From Bifidobacterium breve (GTDB lineage: Bacteria; Actinomycetota; Actinomycetes; Nanopelagicales; Nanopelagicaceae), in the NCBI GenBank assembly GCA_945881945.1, contig CAMCVO010000002.1:1-64000 (forward strand): 64,000 nt of DNA, in the 5' to 3' direction. A program made the position numbers and the translations under genes. The notes below the pieces were generated by a model that saw only the letters and a list, made by a program, of their open reading frames with translations, searched no databases and was not told the origin of the DNA. Positions 1 through 7,820 of the stretch are shown here, one piece after another (position 1 is the stretch's first letter; each line of letters opens with the position of its first letter).

Positions 1-99
1 ATGTCAATACTTCTATTATGTAGTTTTAACTTCGTCCCTACTGTAGTTCAATTTGGCTACATATTCTGATATTCACACTATGTGCAGTATGGGTCAATC

Positions 100-139
100 A
101 GTTCTATAGATCCACACTCTTTATGCGGATATCAGAACT
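100..139. repeat. Imperfect inverted repeat upstream of the secreted protease gene
   Basis: AGTTCT at 100-105 pairs with AGAACT at 134-139, and ATCC at 110-113 pairs with GGAT at 127-130, leaving a 13-base loop. The hexamer CTATAG also occurs twice, at 104-109 and 138-143. The structure lies in the 176-base leader region of the first gene. It could be an RNA hairpin or an operator. Apart from this I see nothing identifiable in 1-176. Confidence 0.35.
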
Positions 140-176
140 ATAGGGGAGGGGACTGACAGAGGTAACCCCTTGCGCT

Positions 177-1202
177 ATGAGATCTAGCAATTACGCTTTA
201 TGGGTGAACAAGACACTGATTTCGTTTCTCTCGATTCTTTCCCTGTCTTTAGCCCATTCTTTAAATTCAGCAAATGCTATGGAGAATGGTTTCGATGCTC
301 CCTTAGATGGGAGAACTGTTCCGATAATCGTTCAACCCATGGGAATAGTTTGTACAGGATTTATGTACTCAGAACGGATCGTATTCACTGCAGGGCACTG
401 TCTGCACAATATGCAAACCAAACAGCGCTTTGAAAATGTGCTTATCGGTGCTCCAAATGAAGTTTTTACATCAAACTCAAAAACTTCAGCAGTGCTAAGG
501 AGTTTTGTTGCTCCCAACTGGGGTAATTTTGGTTGGTCAGATGAAATAAACTTTAATCCAACAGGGGAGTTTGGGATTTATGTTCTCAAGCAACCCATAA
601 AATTAAGTGGAAAAGCAGAAGTCGCAAGCCTTGAAAAACTGAATCAACTAACAGCGGCAAAATCTATGGTTACTAATGTTGCATATGGTAAGCAAACGCC
701 AAATGATAGTTACAGTGGTTTGCCATCTAGGTCTGCAAAATATGCTGAGTTTCCAATTGTGCCTTATGAAACTGCTAAATCATCGATCGATGGAGCCTTA
801 AACTGGAGTGGAAAGAAAAAATACAATATGACTTTTCATGTACTCCAAGTCCCAGGTGGACCAAGTACTTGTAGCAGCGATTCAGGATCCCCATTCTATG
901 TAAAAGAGAATGACAAATTTATATATATAGGTCCGCTTTCTAACGGCTTAGGCGGTATCCCCAATTGCAGTGGAAAACCATGGGAAGATTCGAAAATGTA
1001 CATGGGAGCGGCTGCGGCGTATGACTATTTAGATTTAATCGCAGAGGCAGAAAAATTCGTTGCAAACAATCCTTATGTAGAGCCAAAGGTAACCAACTCA
1101 TCCTTAAATAAGAAATCCACCATCAACTGCACCAAAGGCAAAGCCACAACAAAAGTAAGGGCCATTAATCCAAAGTGCCCAGTTGGGTATAAGAAAAAAT
1201 GA
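177..1202 (+). CDS. Secreted trypsin-like (S1 family) serine protease
   Basis: A 341-residue exported protein. Residues 1-34 form a Sec signal peptide with a hydrophobic core (about 14-27) and a likely cut after ANA34. The S1 fold is shown by TAGHC (His74) with its usual partner Cys59, and by the serine motif CSSDSGSP (Ser236) with Cys232 and Cys264 placed for the second conserved disulfide. The strand that normally carries the catalytic Asp reads GEFGIYVLKQP, so Glu131 seems to stand in for Asp. The C-terminal 25 residues are Cys- and Lys-rich (CTKGKATTKV then CPVGYKKK) and look like a separate surface or tail module. An AGAGG sequence lies at 158-162, too far from the ATG for a normal ribosome site. 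The stop overlaps the next small ORF (ATGA). Substrate is unknown; it is probably an extracellular or wall-associated degradative enzyme. Confidence 0.75.
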   Translation: MRSSNYALWVNKTLISFLSILSLSLAHSLNSANAMENGFDAPLDGRTVPIIVQPMGIVCTGFMYSERIVFTAGHCLHNMQTKQRFENVLIGAPNEVFTSNSKTSAVLRSFVAPNWGNFGWSDEINFNPTGEFGIYVLKQPIKLSGKAEVASLEKLNQLTAAKSMVTNVAYGKQTPNDSYSGLPSRSAKYAEFPIVPYETAKSSIDGALNWSGKKKYNMTFHVLQVPGGPSTCSSDSGSPFYVKENDKFIYIGPLSNGLGGIPNCSGKPWEDSKMYMGAAAAYDYLDLIAEAEKFVANNPYVEPKVTNSSLNKKSTINCTKGKATTKVRAINPKCPVGYKKK

Positions 1203-1297
1203 ATAAGAGATCAATTACGTTCTTGTCAATTCTTTCTCTTTCTTTAGCCCTTCCGCTTATTCCAGCAAGCGCTGCTGCTAAAGCAGTGAGTAATTAG
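1199..1297 (+). CDS. Orphan 32-residue signal-peptide ORF
   Basis: The ATG at 1199 overlaps the protease stop as ATGA. The ORF encodes MNKRSITFLSILSLSLAL followed by PLIPASAAAKAVSN and ends with TAG at 1295-1297. It is a textbook Sec signal peptide (basic start, hydrophobic core, ASA cut site) with almost no mature part. The core closely resembles, also at DNA level, the signal peptide of the preceding protease. Its stop overlaps the AGGAG that serves the next gene. It could be a remnant of a truncated secreted gene, the detached leader of the downstream metalloprotease, or a small peptide that couples translation. I cannot tell which. Confidence 0.45.
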   Translation: MNKRSITFLSILSLSLALPLIPASAAAKAVSN

Positions 1298-1307
1298 GAG
1301 ATAAAGA

Positions 1308-2732
1308 ATGTGCATAATCTGTGTCTCTACGATTGGTATAGCATCTTTATTGGCTCCATCACACGTAACAACTGAACTACCCGTTCAAGCACCAATTCAA
1401 ATTACCACAGTGGTAAAACAAAATGAGGTTCAAGAGTATTTCTCCAAAAAAACCGTGTGCTCTAAATCAAATGTCAATAAGGTTAAAGGCAACACTATAT
1501 GTTTAAAAGTTGGGAAAACGTATAAGTGGGCGACAAAAAAACCTAGTTCAAGCAAAACTCCAAAAATAGAATCAATTACTTATTCCCCTCCATCTCAACC
1601 AAGTGCAAATATCCAAGCCTGTGAAATTAAAGAAAAAAATAAAAATAGAGAAACCATAGGCCCTTCCATGCTACCGACTGGTTTTCCAAGACATACCATC
1701 GCCCAGAAAACAGGAACTGTTAAATGGGCATTAATTCCGCTGGATTTTTCAGACTTACCAGGAGAGGCAAACTTTAGATCACGAATAGATGAGCAAATGA
1801 AATTGACATCTGAGTGGTTTGAAACTGTCAGTGAGGGCAAATTTAAAGTTGAATGGGTTGTAGCGGATAAATGGGTAAGACTTTCTAATCCAAGTAATGA
1901 TTATAAGATTGACCGATCTGATAATTTAGACACCGTGCCCAACGGACTAAAGCTTTGGAATGATGCAATGACCCAAAGTGATAAGGTTTTCGATTTCACT
2001 GGTGTACAAACTATCAACTTTATACTTCCTAAAGGGCAGGACTTCATCACTGAAACTTCTCAAGGCTTTCCATGGGATGCAGCAGTTAAGAATTTTGTGA
2101 CCAACGAAGGGTCTGTGTCTTCTTTTTCAATTCCAGGTAAATTTATGGATTATGAAAAAAAGGGATATTGGTCCTACTTTGTTCATGAGTTTGGTCATGC
2201 AATGGCTATGCCCCATATTGGTTCCTCCCGTGAACCTAATCCATTTCTTGGTTTAGACATTATGAGTAATCAAGATGGAGAATCCAGAGAACTTAGTGGT
2301 TGGATGCGCTTTGTTGCAGGTTGGCTAAGTGATGAAAGAATTTATTGTCAGGAGTTAAGCACTTTGAAAAGTACGGATATTACTTTAATTCCGCTGAGTC
2401 AATCAGATAGTGGCATTAAGATGGTGGTGATTCCAATATCTGATACAAAAGCGGTTGTAATTGAATCAAGGCGTGAAAATAAATTTTCTTGTCAAATGCC
2501 TTCTAAAAGAAATGGTGTTTTAGTTTATACATATGATGGAACACTTATGCACGGAGAAAATTTCTTAAAGCCGCTCACATTTGAAGGAAGAGCAATTGAA
2601 AGTAGTTCTAATTGTATGGTGGCGCCATATCCAAACCCATTTCTCTATAAAGGTGAGAAAATTTCTACTGAGGGGATTACAATAGAAGTGACTGATAGTC
2701 TGAATTATGACAAGGTGAAGATTTCGAAATAG
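1308..2732 (+). CDS. Secreted metzincin-like zinc metalloprotease (M6-like)
   Basis: A 474-residue protein. The zinc motif is HEFGHAMAMPH (His293, Glu294, His297, with His303 ten residues after the first), the metzincin spacing although the usual Gly is Ala. It is followed by a plausible Met-turn, GLDIMSN, at Met319. Residues 2-16 form a short hydrophobic stretch that may be its own signal sequence. Residues 44-78 form a small Cys- and Lys-rich segment (Cys51, Cys65, TYKWATKK), a lysine-rich module like that at the end of the first protease. The start is supported by AGGAG at 1296-1300, seven bases before ATG. It probably degrades extracellular protein. Assignment to family M6 (immune inhibitor A-like) is inferred from the motif only. 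Confidence 0.7.
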   Translation: MCIICVSTIGIASLLAPSHVTTELPVQAPIQITTVVKQNEVQEYFSKKTVCSKSNVNKVKGNTICLKVGKTYKWATKKPSSSKTPKIESITYSPPSQPSANIQACEIKEKNKNRETIGPSMLPTGFPRHTIAQKTGTVKWALIPLDFSDLPGEANFRSRIDEQMKLTSEWFETVSEGKFKVEWVVADKWVRLSNPSNDYKIDRSDNLDTVPNGLKLWNDAMTQSDKVFDFTGVQTINFILPKGQDFITETSQGFPWDAAVKNFVTNEGSVSSFSIPGKFMDYEKKGYWSYFVHEFGHAMAMPHIGSSREPNPFLGLDIMSNQDGESRELSGWMRFVAGWLSDERIYCQELSTLKSTDITLIPLSQSDSGIKMVVIPISDTKAVVIESRRENKFSCQMPSKRNGVLVYTYDGTLMHGENFLKPLTFEGRAIESSSNCMVAPYPNPFLYKGEKISTEGITIEVTDSLNYDKVKISK

Positions 2733-2889
2733 CACTAATCGTTTGATTTATCTGAACTTCAAATCAATCTGCCACCCAACTCAGATGAGGCATTAATTTC
2801 TTTGAGGAAGCCTTTTGTATCATTAGCGTTTGACTGGAAATACTGCCTGAAAGACAATACTTCCACTCATCTACATATTAGGAAGTAGT

Positions 2890-2904
2890 GTTCGTTTTAC
2901 GAAC
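2890..2904. repeat. Hairpin downstream of tRNA-Val
   Basis: GTTCGT (2890-2895) and ACGAAC (2899-2904) form a perfect 6-bp stem with a 3-base loop. It lies 26 bases beyond the 3' end of the minus-strand tRNA-Val. It may end or process that transcript, but no clear T-run follows on the minus strand. The rest of 2733-2930 shows no gene, RNA or mobile element that I recognise. Confidence 0.35.
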
Positions 2905-2930
2905 TTATCTTCCTTATCATGTGTAGCAAG

Positions 2931-3002
2931 TGGACGATACTGGGATCGAACCAGTGACCCCTTCCATGTCAAGGAAGTACGCTACCGCTGCGCTAATCGT
3001 CC
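2931..3002 (-). tRNA. tRNA-Val (GAC)
   Basis: On the minus strand the acceptor arms GGACGAT and ATCGTCC pair fully with discriminator A. The D arm reads AGCGCAGCGGTAGCG, the anticodon stem CTTCC/GGAAG encloses loop TTGACAT (anticodon GAC), and the T arm contains GGTTCGATCCC (part of ACTGG/TTCGATC/CCAGT). No CCA is encoded. It starts only 15 bases after the cupin stop codon, so it is probably transcribed with that gene. Its 3' end faces the accessory protease region. Confidence 0.95.
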
Positions 3003-3017
3003 GGTGGTTAAAGTCTA

Positions 3018-3359
3018 CTAGCGACCGAAATCATCCTCAACACGTTCAATGTCGTCTTCGCCAAAGTAACTACCAGTTTGTACCTCTATAAAAATTAACT
3101 CGATGGTGCCAGTGTTACTAATCCGATGAAGCATGCCCTGTGGTACCTCGATGGCTGAGCCAACATTTACTGGTTGCACCATCCCATTAAGTGTTACTTC
3201 ACCACTTCCTTGCGTTATATACCAATACTCACTTCTCTTTTGGTGGCGCTGATAAGAAAGACGTTTACCAGGCAACACATGTATTGATTTCACCTTGTAG
3301 CCGGCAGATTCTTGCAATACCTCATACCGACCCCATGGCCTATCGGATTTTTCAAGCAT
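3018..3359 (-). CDS. Small cupin protein, ManC C-terminal-like (phosphomannose isomerase type II)
   Basis: A 113-residue single-domain cupin. It matches the isomerase-like C-terminal domain of bifunctional mannose-1-phosphate guanylyltransferases: early PWGRYEVL, metal-site segment RHQKRSEYWYITQGSGEV, and second half EVPQGMLHRISN. Family members either isomerise mannose-6-phosphate and fructose-6-phosphate or bind sugar phosphates. Here the guanylyltransferase domain is absent, so catalysis is uncertain. The ATG at 3357-3359 is preceded by a TAAGGT box with a 6-base spacer, suggesting a leaderless mRNA. The gene sits between tRNA-Cys and tRNA-Val, splitting a cluster that is normally continuous, and reads straight into tRNA-Val. 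Confidence 0.8.
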   Translation of the reverse strand: MLEKSDRPWGRYEVLQESAGYKVKSIHVLPGKRLSYQRHQKRSEYWYITQGSGEVTLNGMVQPVNVGSAIEVPQGMLHRISNTGTIELIFIEVQTGSYFGEDDIERVEDDFGR

Positions 3360-3365
3360 GGAATT

Positions 3366-3371
3366 ACCTTA
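3366..3371 (-). promoter_or_regulatory. Leaderless -10 box for the cupin gene
   Basis: TAAGGT on the minus strand lies 6 bases before the ATG at 3359, the TANNNT spacing expected of a leaderless actinobacterial transcript. No clear -35 is visible. Confidence 0.5.
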
Positions 3372-3471
3372 TGCCCTTTCTCGGTAACTTTAATAACTCA
3401 CATCGAGATATTTCGCTAGGTGCTTTTCGACATAGATTGATAATCTGATTTCAGGAGGGTTATTCAATTAA

Positions 3472-3545
3472 TGGAGGTCGGAACGGGATTTGAACCCGTG
3501 TAGCGGGATTTGCAGTCCCGAGCCTCGCCTCTCGGCCATCCGACC
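3472..3545 (-). tRNA. tRNA-Cys (GCA)
   Basis: On the minus strand the acceptor arms GGTCGGA and TCCGACC pair, followed by discriminator T (U73, the cysteine identity base) and an encoded CCA. The anticodon stem GGGA/TCCC holds loop CTGCAAA (GCA), and the T arm has GGTTCAAATCCC. It is the only one of the three tRNAs here with a genome-encoded CCA. Confidence 0.96.
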
Positions 3546-3578
3546 TTGCTATTCCCAGAGTAAATTTGTTTCGATGCG

Positions 3579-3651
3579 AGCGGACGACCGGGTTCGAACC
3601 GGCGACCTGAACCTTGGCAAGGTTCCGCGCTACCAACTGCGCTACGTCCGC
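3579..3651 (-). tRNA. tRNA-Gly (GCC)
   Basis: On the minus strand the acceptor arms GCGGACG and CGTCCGC pair with discriminator T. The anticodon stem GAACC/GGTTC holds loop TTGCCAA (GCC), and the T arm contains GGTTCGAACCC. No CCA is encoded. It is first in the minus-strand order Gly-Cys-(cupin)-Val and lies 33 bases before tRNA-Cys, so the two are probably one transcript. Confidence 0.96.
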
Positions 3652-3731
3652 GTAAGTGCGGGGTGAAATCTATCGCATTTAGCCACCCTTGGCACAATTG
3701 TATTTTTTCACACCTTTTCTATCGCAGGAGG

Positions 3732-3737
3732 TAGCGT
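3732..3737 (+). promoter_or_regulatory. Leaderless -10 box for pabB
   Basis: TAGCGT ends 6 bases before the ATG at 3744. An AGGAGG at 3726-3731 touches it. That could be a ribosome site at a long spacing of 12 bases, so leaderless and leadered initiation both remain possible. The 92-base gap also holds the tRNA-Gly promoter in the other direction. Confidence 0.4.
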
Positions 3738-3743
3738 ATAAAC

Positions 3744-4730
3744 ATGAATTTATCGCAAGCAACCTTTTGGATGGCAGGTCGGCTTGCAACTGATTGTGTT
3801 GAGATTTCAACTGACCCCAGCTGCCTAGACCGACCAGGTTTTTGGGCGGTGGTAAATACTTTTGAAGGGCAGTGGTTATGCGCACGGTTTGCATCTGTTG
3901 TTGATGCACCTCTTCCGACAGCGCAATGGCGTGGCATAGATGGGCCTTGGGGTTCATCCCAAACTCAAAGTGAGTATCAAAGTAATGTTGAAAAAATAAA
4001 GGAAAAAATTGCAGCTGGTGATATCTATCAGGTAAATCTCTGCCGGGTATTAAGTACTAAATCTGAACAAGGCTTGCAGGGCTTAGCAAATAGATTGCAG
4101 CAAGATAACCCTGCCCCTTTTGCAAGTTATTTGAGATTACCCAGTTTAGAGATTGCATCTGCCTCACCAGAGTTATTTTTAAAACGAGATGGGGCGATGA
4201 TTAAATCCACCCCTATTAAGGGAACGTCCAAAACCGATAATTTTGGAGAAAAAGATCGAGCAGAAAATGTAATGATTGTGGATTTAATGCGCAATGATTT
4301 TGGCAGCATCTGTGAAAGCGGCAGCGTAGATGTGCCAAGATTATTAGCAAGTGAGGCTCACCCTGGTTTGTTTCACCTAGTTTCGGATGTGGTTGGTAAG
4401 TTAAGAAGAAATACTCAATGGAGTGAAATCGTAAAGGCTTTACTTCCTGCTGGATCAATTAGCGGGGCGCCAAAATCATCAGCACTTAAAAGCATTGCAG
4501 AGATTGAAAAAATATCTCGCGGCCCATACTGCGGGGTTATTGGCTGGGTACAAGGGGAGCAGGCGGTACTTTCAGTAGGAATTCGTATATTTTGGTCTCA
4601 CGGGGATGGTCAATTAAATTTTGGAACTGGGGCAGGCATTACCTGGGCAAGTCAGCCGCAAGGTGAATGGGAAGAAACTGAGTTGAAAGCTAAGCGATTA
4701 ATCTCAATTGCATCGGGAGTGTTGGTATGA
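3744..4730 (+). CDS. pabB: Aminodeoxychorismate synthase component I
   Basis: Converts chorismate plus glutamine-derived ammonia to 4-amino-4-deoxychorismate for folate synthesis. The 328 residues cover only the chorismate-binding domain. PIKGT at 157-161 carries Lys159, the lysine typical of PabB (anthranilate synthase has Ala there). DIYQVNL (93-99), ASPELFL and GSISGAPK further mark the family. It is shorter than fused PabAB proteins and lacks a glutaminase domain; a PabA partner must be encoded elsewhere. The stop overlaps pabC by 4 bases (ATGA), so the two enzymes are probably translationally coupled. Confidence 0.9.
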   Translation: MNLSQATFWMAGRLATDCVEISTDPSCLDRPGFWAVVNTFEGQWLCARFASVVDAPLPTAQWRGIDGPWGSSQTQSEYQSNVEKIKEKIAAGDIYQVNLCRVLSTKSEQGLQGLANRLQQDNPAPFASYLRLPSLEIASASPELFLKRDGAMIKSTPIKGTSKTDNFGEKDRAENVMIVDLMRNDFGSICESGSVDVPRLLASEAHPGLFHLVSDVVGKLRRNTQWSEIVKALLPAGSISGAPKSSALKSIAEIEKISRGPYCGVIGWVQGEQAVLSVGIRIFWSHGDGQLNFGTGAGITWASQPQGEWEETELKAKRLISIASGVLV

Positions 4731-5497
4731 AATTACTTATCAATGGCAAAGTAGTAACCGAGCCACTTTCATTGCCTTTTTCACTCTCTTTCATAAGAGG
4801 AGATGGCATATTTGAAACCATCTTAGGCATAGATGAGAAAATCATCGCCTGGCATCGACATTATGAAAGGTTGGCAAAATCTGCCGAGAAGCTGTTGATA
4901 ACCATTCCAGCAAGAATTGATATTGAGGTTGGGATTAATCAATTGTTAACGGGAGTAGTTGGTAAATCTCGAGTTCGAGTTGCTGTATTGGCAGATGGTA
5001 ATTGGCTAATTACGTTGGAGCGGGTGGTAGAGGGCGATAAGTTGCCCAGTTTGATAAGGATGAATCAAACTCTAAATTCAAACTCACCATTGACAGCAAT
5101 CAAATCAATCTCATATGGACAGTCAATGTTGGCTGTTCGCCTAGCCCAAGCTCGTGGATACACAGATGGGGTTTACTTAAATCAAAATGCAGATGTGGTT
5201 GAGACTGGGTCGGCAAACATTGTTATTTTAAAAAATGAAAGGTTTATCACGCCAAGCCTGGATTCTGGATGTTTACCAGGAATTACTAGGCAAATTTTAA
5301 TTAAACATTTTGATATCTCAGAGGAGTTGTTTGCATGGGAGGAGATGCTTGATTCTGATGCAATTTTTCTATGCTCATCTATTCGCCTTCTAATTCCTGT
5401 TTGTAAAGTTGAGGATAAGTTGTTTGAAAGCAACCCCATGGGCGAGAAATTAATTGGTGACTTAAATCAACTTATCAGGAGTAAGATAGATTTATGA
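4727..5497 (+). CDS. pabC: 4-amino-4-deoxychorismate lyase (class IV aminotransferase fold)
   Basis: Releases pyruvate from aminodeoxychorismate to give p-aminobenzoate, the step after PabB. The 256 residues show the class IV PLP fold: RGDGIFET (24-31), the probable PLP lysine Lys126 in AIKSISYGQ, and VVETGSANI with Glu159 in the cofactor loop. Members of this fold also include branched-chain and D-amino acid transaminases; the coupling to pabB decides the call. It overlaps the next gene by 4 bases. Confidence 0.85.
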   Translation: MKLLINGKVVTEPLSLPFSLSFIRGDGIFETILGIDEKIIAWHRHYERLAKSAEKLLITIPARIDIEVGINQLLTGVVGKSRVRVAVLADGNWLITLERVVEGDKLPSLIRMNQTLNSNSPLTAIKSISYGQSMLAVRLAQARGYTDGVYLNQNADVVETGSANIVILKNERFITPSLDSGCLPGITRQILIKHFDISEELFAWEEMLDSDAIFLCSSIRLLIPVCKVEDKLFESNPMGEKLIGDLNQLIRSKIDL

Positions 5498-5787
5498 CCC
5501 CGATAGTTAAACGAATAATCGTTGGAATTGTTGGCGGATTAGTGACATTAGTAGGTGTGGTGGCACTGGTGGCGCCAGGTCCTGGGTGGTTAATCATTTT
5601 TACCGGTCTTGGAATCTTAGCTACGGAGTTTGCATGGGCTGCAAGGGTTTTAACCTCAGCTAAAGAAGCTGCTAGCCGGGCAGCAAATAAGGCGAAAATA
5701 AAGAAGAAGCATCAATTGATGATTATTGCGGCGCTGATATTTTTATCACTTGTTTTACTAATTATTTGGTATGAATACACCTTTTAA
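5494..5787 (+). CDS. PGPGW-family small membrane protein
   Basis: A 97-residue protein with an N-terminal hydrophobic helix running into VALVAPGPGWLIIF, the defining motif of this family (TIGR02611). A second membrane stretch lies near residues 26-38, a basic loop rich in Lys follows, and a C-terminal helix covers about residues 75-95. Function is unknown. It is the last gene of the pabB-pabC unit by overlap and is followed by the separate thrS promoter. Confidence 0.8.
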   Translation: MTPIVKRIIVGIVGGLVTLVGVVALVAPGPGWLIIFTGLGILATEFAWAARVLTSAKEAASRAANKAKIKKKHQLMIIAALIFLSLVLLIIWYEYTF

Positions 5788-5813
5788 TTCGCCACCTTTA
5801 CCGTCTGCTTTGC

Positions 5814-5819
5814 TAACCT
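5814..5819 (+). promoter_or_regulatory. Leaderless -10 box for thrS
   Basis: TAACCT ends 6 bases before the ATG at 5826, and there is no Shine-Dalgarno sequence. This matches the repeated TANNNT-N6-ATG arrangement of the window. Confidence 0.5.
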
Positions 5820-5825
5820 AGCGGT

Positions 5826-7820
5826 ATGTCGGCTCAAATCAAGATCACAGTTAATGGCCAATCCAAAGAGATTTCAAGTGATCAAAAGCCAACTCACCTT
5901 TTTCAGGAGTTATCTGATGTTGTGGTTTGCCGGATTAATGGCGAATTACGAGATTTATGGAGTGATTTAGCAGATGGTGATGTTGTTGAATCGGTAAGCA
6001 TCGCATCGGAGGATGGCTTAAATGTTTTGCGCCACTCAACTGCCCATGTTTTAGCCCAGGCTGTACAAGAGGTTTTCTCTGAAACTAAATTAGGAATTGG
6101 CCCGCCGATCCGAGATGGCTTCTATTATGACTTTGATCCTAAAAATCCATTCACCCCAGCTGACTTAGAAAAGTTAGAGAGTGCGATGCGCAAAATCATT
6201 AAAGCGGGTCAAAGGTTTCGCCGTCGAATAACAAATGAAAAAGATGCACTCCTTGAATTAAAGGCAGAGCCTTATAAGTGTGAGTTAATCGGATTGAAGG
6301 CGAATAATACTGATGAAGAATCAAGTGTTGAGGTTGGGGGTTCGGTATTAACCATTTATGACAATTTAGGTCGCGATGGTAATCCAGTATGGAGTGATCT
6401 ATGTCGTGGTCCACACCTGCCATCGACCAAACATATTCCTGCCTTTAAATTAATGCGGGCAGCTGGGGCATATTGGCGAGGTTCTGAGAAAAATCCTATG
6501 TTGCAAAGAATTTACGGCACAGCTTGGCCAACTCAAGAGGCACAAGATGCGTACCTACTCCTGTTGGAGGAGGCGGAAAAAAGAGATCATCGCAAACTTG
6601 GTGCAGAGTTAGATTTATTTTCATTCCCAGAGGAGATTGGTTCTGGCTTAGCCGTCTTTCATCCTAAAGGCGGAGTTATTCGCCGAGCGATGGAGGATTA
6701 CTCGCGCAAACGCCATGAAGAGGAAGATTATCAATTTGTTTATTCACCACATTTGACTAAAGCTGCCTTATTTGAAACCAGCGGACATTTGCAGTGGTAT
6801 GCCGATGGCATGTATCCACCGATGGTGATGGATGAAGAGTTACATGCAGATGGCACTGTAAAAAAGCCGGGTCAAAAGTATTACATGAAGCCTATGAATT
6901 GCCCATTTCATAATCTAATTTTCCAGTCCTCGCCAAAGTCTTACCGTGATTTGCCACTTAGATTATTTGAATTTGGCACCGTATATCGTTATGAAAAATC
7001 TGGTGTGGTACATGGAATTACTAGAGCTCGAGGTTTCACCCAAGATGATGCTCACATTTACTGCACCAAAGAACAGATGGCTGGTGAGTTAGATAGTCTT
7101 CTTACATTTGTGCTTAATCTCCTGCGTGATTATGGCTTAACAGATTTTTATCTTGAATTATCAACTAGAAACCCAGAAAAATCAGTAGGGGAAGAGCGGG
7201 ATTGGCAGGATGCAACTGAAGCTTTGCGCCAGGCAGCTCAGAAGCAAAAATTAGAGTTGGTGTTAGATCCTGGTGGGGCAGCTTTTTATGGCCCAAAGAT
7301 CTCAGTGCAAGCTCGAGATGCAATTGGTAGAACCTGGCAGATGTCTACTATTCAAGTAGATTTTCAATTGCCACAAAGATTTGATTTAGGTTACGCGGCA
7401 TCCGATGGTTCTCGAAAACAACCGGTGATGATTCACCGAGCTCTGTTTGGATCTATCGAAAGATTTTTTGGGGTGCTAACTGAGCATTATGCAGGCGCTT
7501 TCCCACCATGGCTTGCTCCTATTCAGGTGCGTGGAATACCGGTGGCAGAATCAATTAATCCATATCTTCAAGATGTAGTAAAACAGTTTAAAAAAGCGGG
7601 CATTAGGACTGATATTGATACCTCCGATGACCGGATGCAGAAGAAAGTCCGTAATGCTCAATTAGAGAAAATACCTTTCATGTTGATTGCTGGAGATGAA
7701 GATATGTCAGCTAAGGCGGTTTCATTTAGATATCGAAATGGCGAACAGAAGAATCAAATTCCAATTCAGCAAGCAATTGATGAGGTATTAACTGCTGTTA
7801 AAGATCGCAAGCAAATTTAA
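5826..7820 (+). CDS. thrS: Threonyl-tRNA synthetase
   Basis: Charges tRNA-Thr in the cytoplasm. The 664 residues follow the full bacterial order: TGS domain (about 1-65), second editing domain beginning [13 protein letters not shown], class II catalytic core and anticodon-binding domain (about 560-664). Zinc- and substrate-site sequence is visible in MKPMNCPFH, motif 2 in [10 protein letters not shown], and motif 3 near [13 protein letters not shown]. Length is normal. No T-box leader exists: the gene begins almost at its own -10 box. The HIT gene starts on its stop codon (TAATG). Confidence 0.97.
   Translation: MSAQIKITVNGQSKEISSDQKPTHLFQELSDVVVCRINGELRDLWSDLADGDVVESVSIASEDGLNVLRHSTAHVLAQAVQEVFSETKLGIGPPIRDGFYYDFDPKNPFTPADLEKLESAMRKIIKAGQRFRRRITNEKDALLELKAEPYKCELIGLKANNTDEESSVEVGGSVLTIYDNLGRDGNPVWSDLCRGPHLPSTKHIPAFKLMRAAGAYWRGSEKNPMLQRIYGTAWPTQEAQDAYLLLLEEAEKRDHRKLGAELDLFSFPEEIGSGLAVFHPKGGVIRRAMEDYSRKRHEEEDYQFVYSPHLTKAALFETSGHLQWYADGMYPPMVMDEELHADGTVKKPGQKYYMKPMNCPFHNLIFQSSPKSYRDLPLRLFEFGTVYRYEKSGVVHGITRARGFTQDDAHIYCTKEQMAGELDSLLTFVLNLLRDYGLTDFYLELSTRNPEKSVGEERDWQDATEALRQAAQKQKLELVLDPGGAAFYGPKISVQARDAIGRTWQMSTIQVDFQLPQRFDLGYAASDGSRKQPVMIHRALFGSIERFFGVLTEHYAGAFPPWLAPIQVRGIPVAESINPYLQDVVKQFKKAGIRTDIDTSDDRMQKKVRNAQLEKIPFMLIAGDEDMSAKAVSFRYRNGEQKNQIPIQQAIDEVLTAVKDRKQI

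Noticed and set aside
3464-3697. Minus-strand ORF of 77 codons over the tRNA-Cys and tRNA-Gly genes
   Set aside because: It only translates tRNA sequence.
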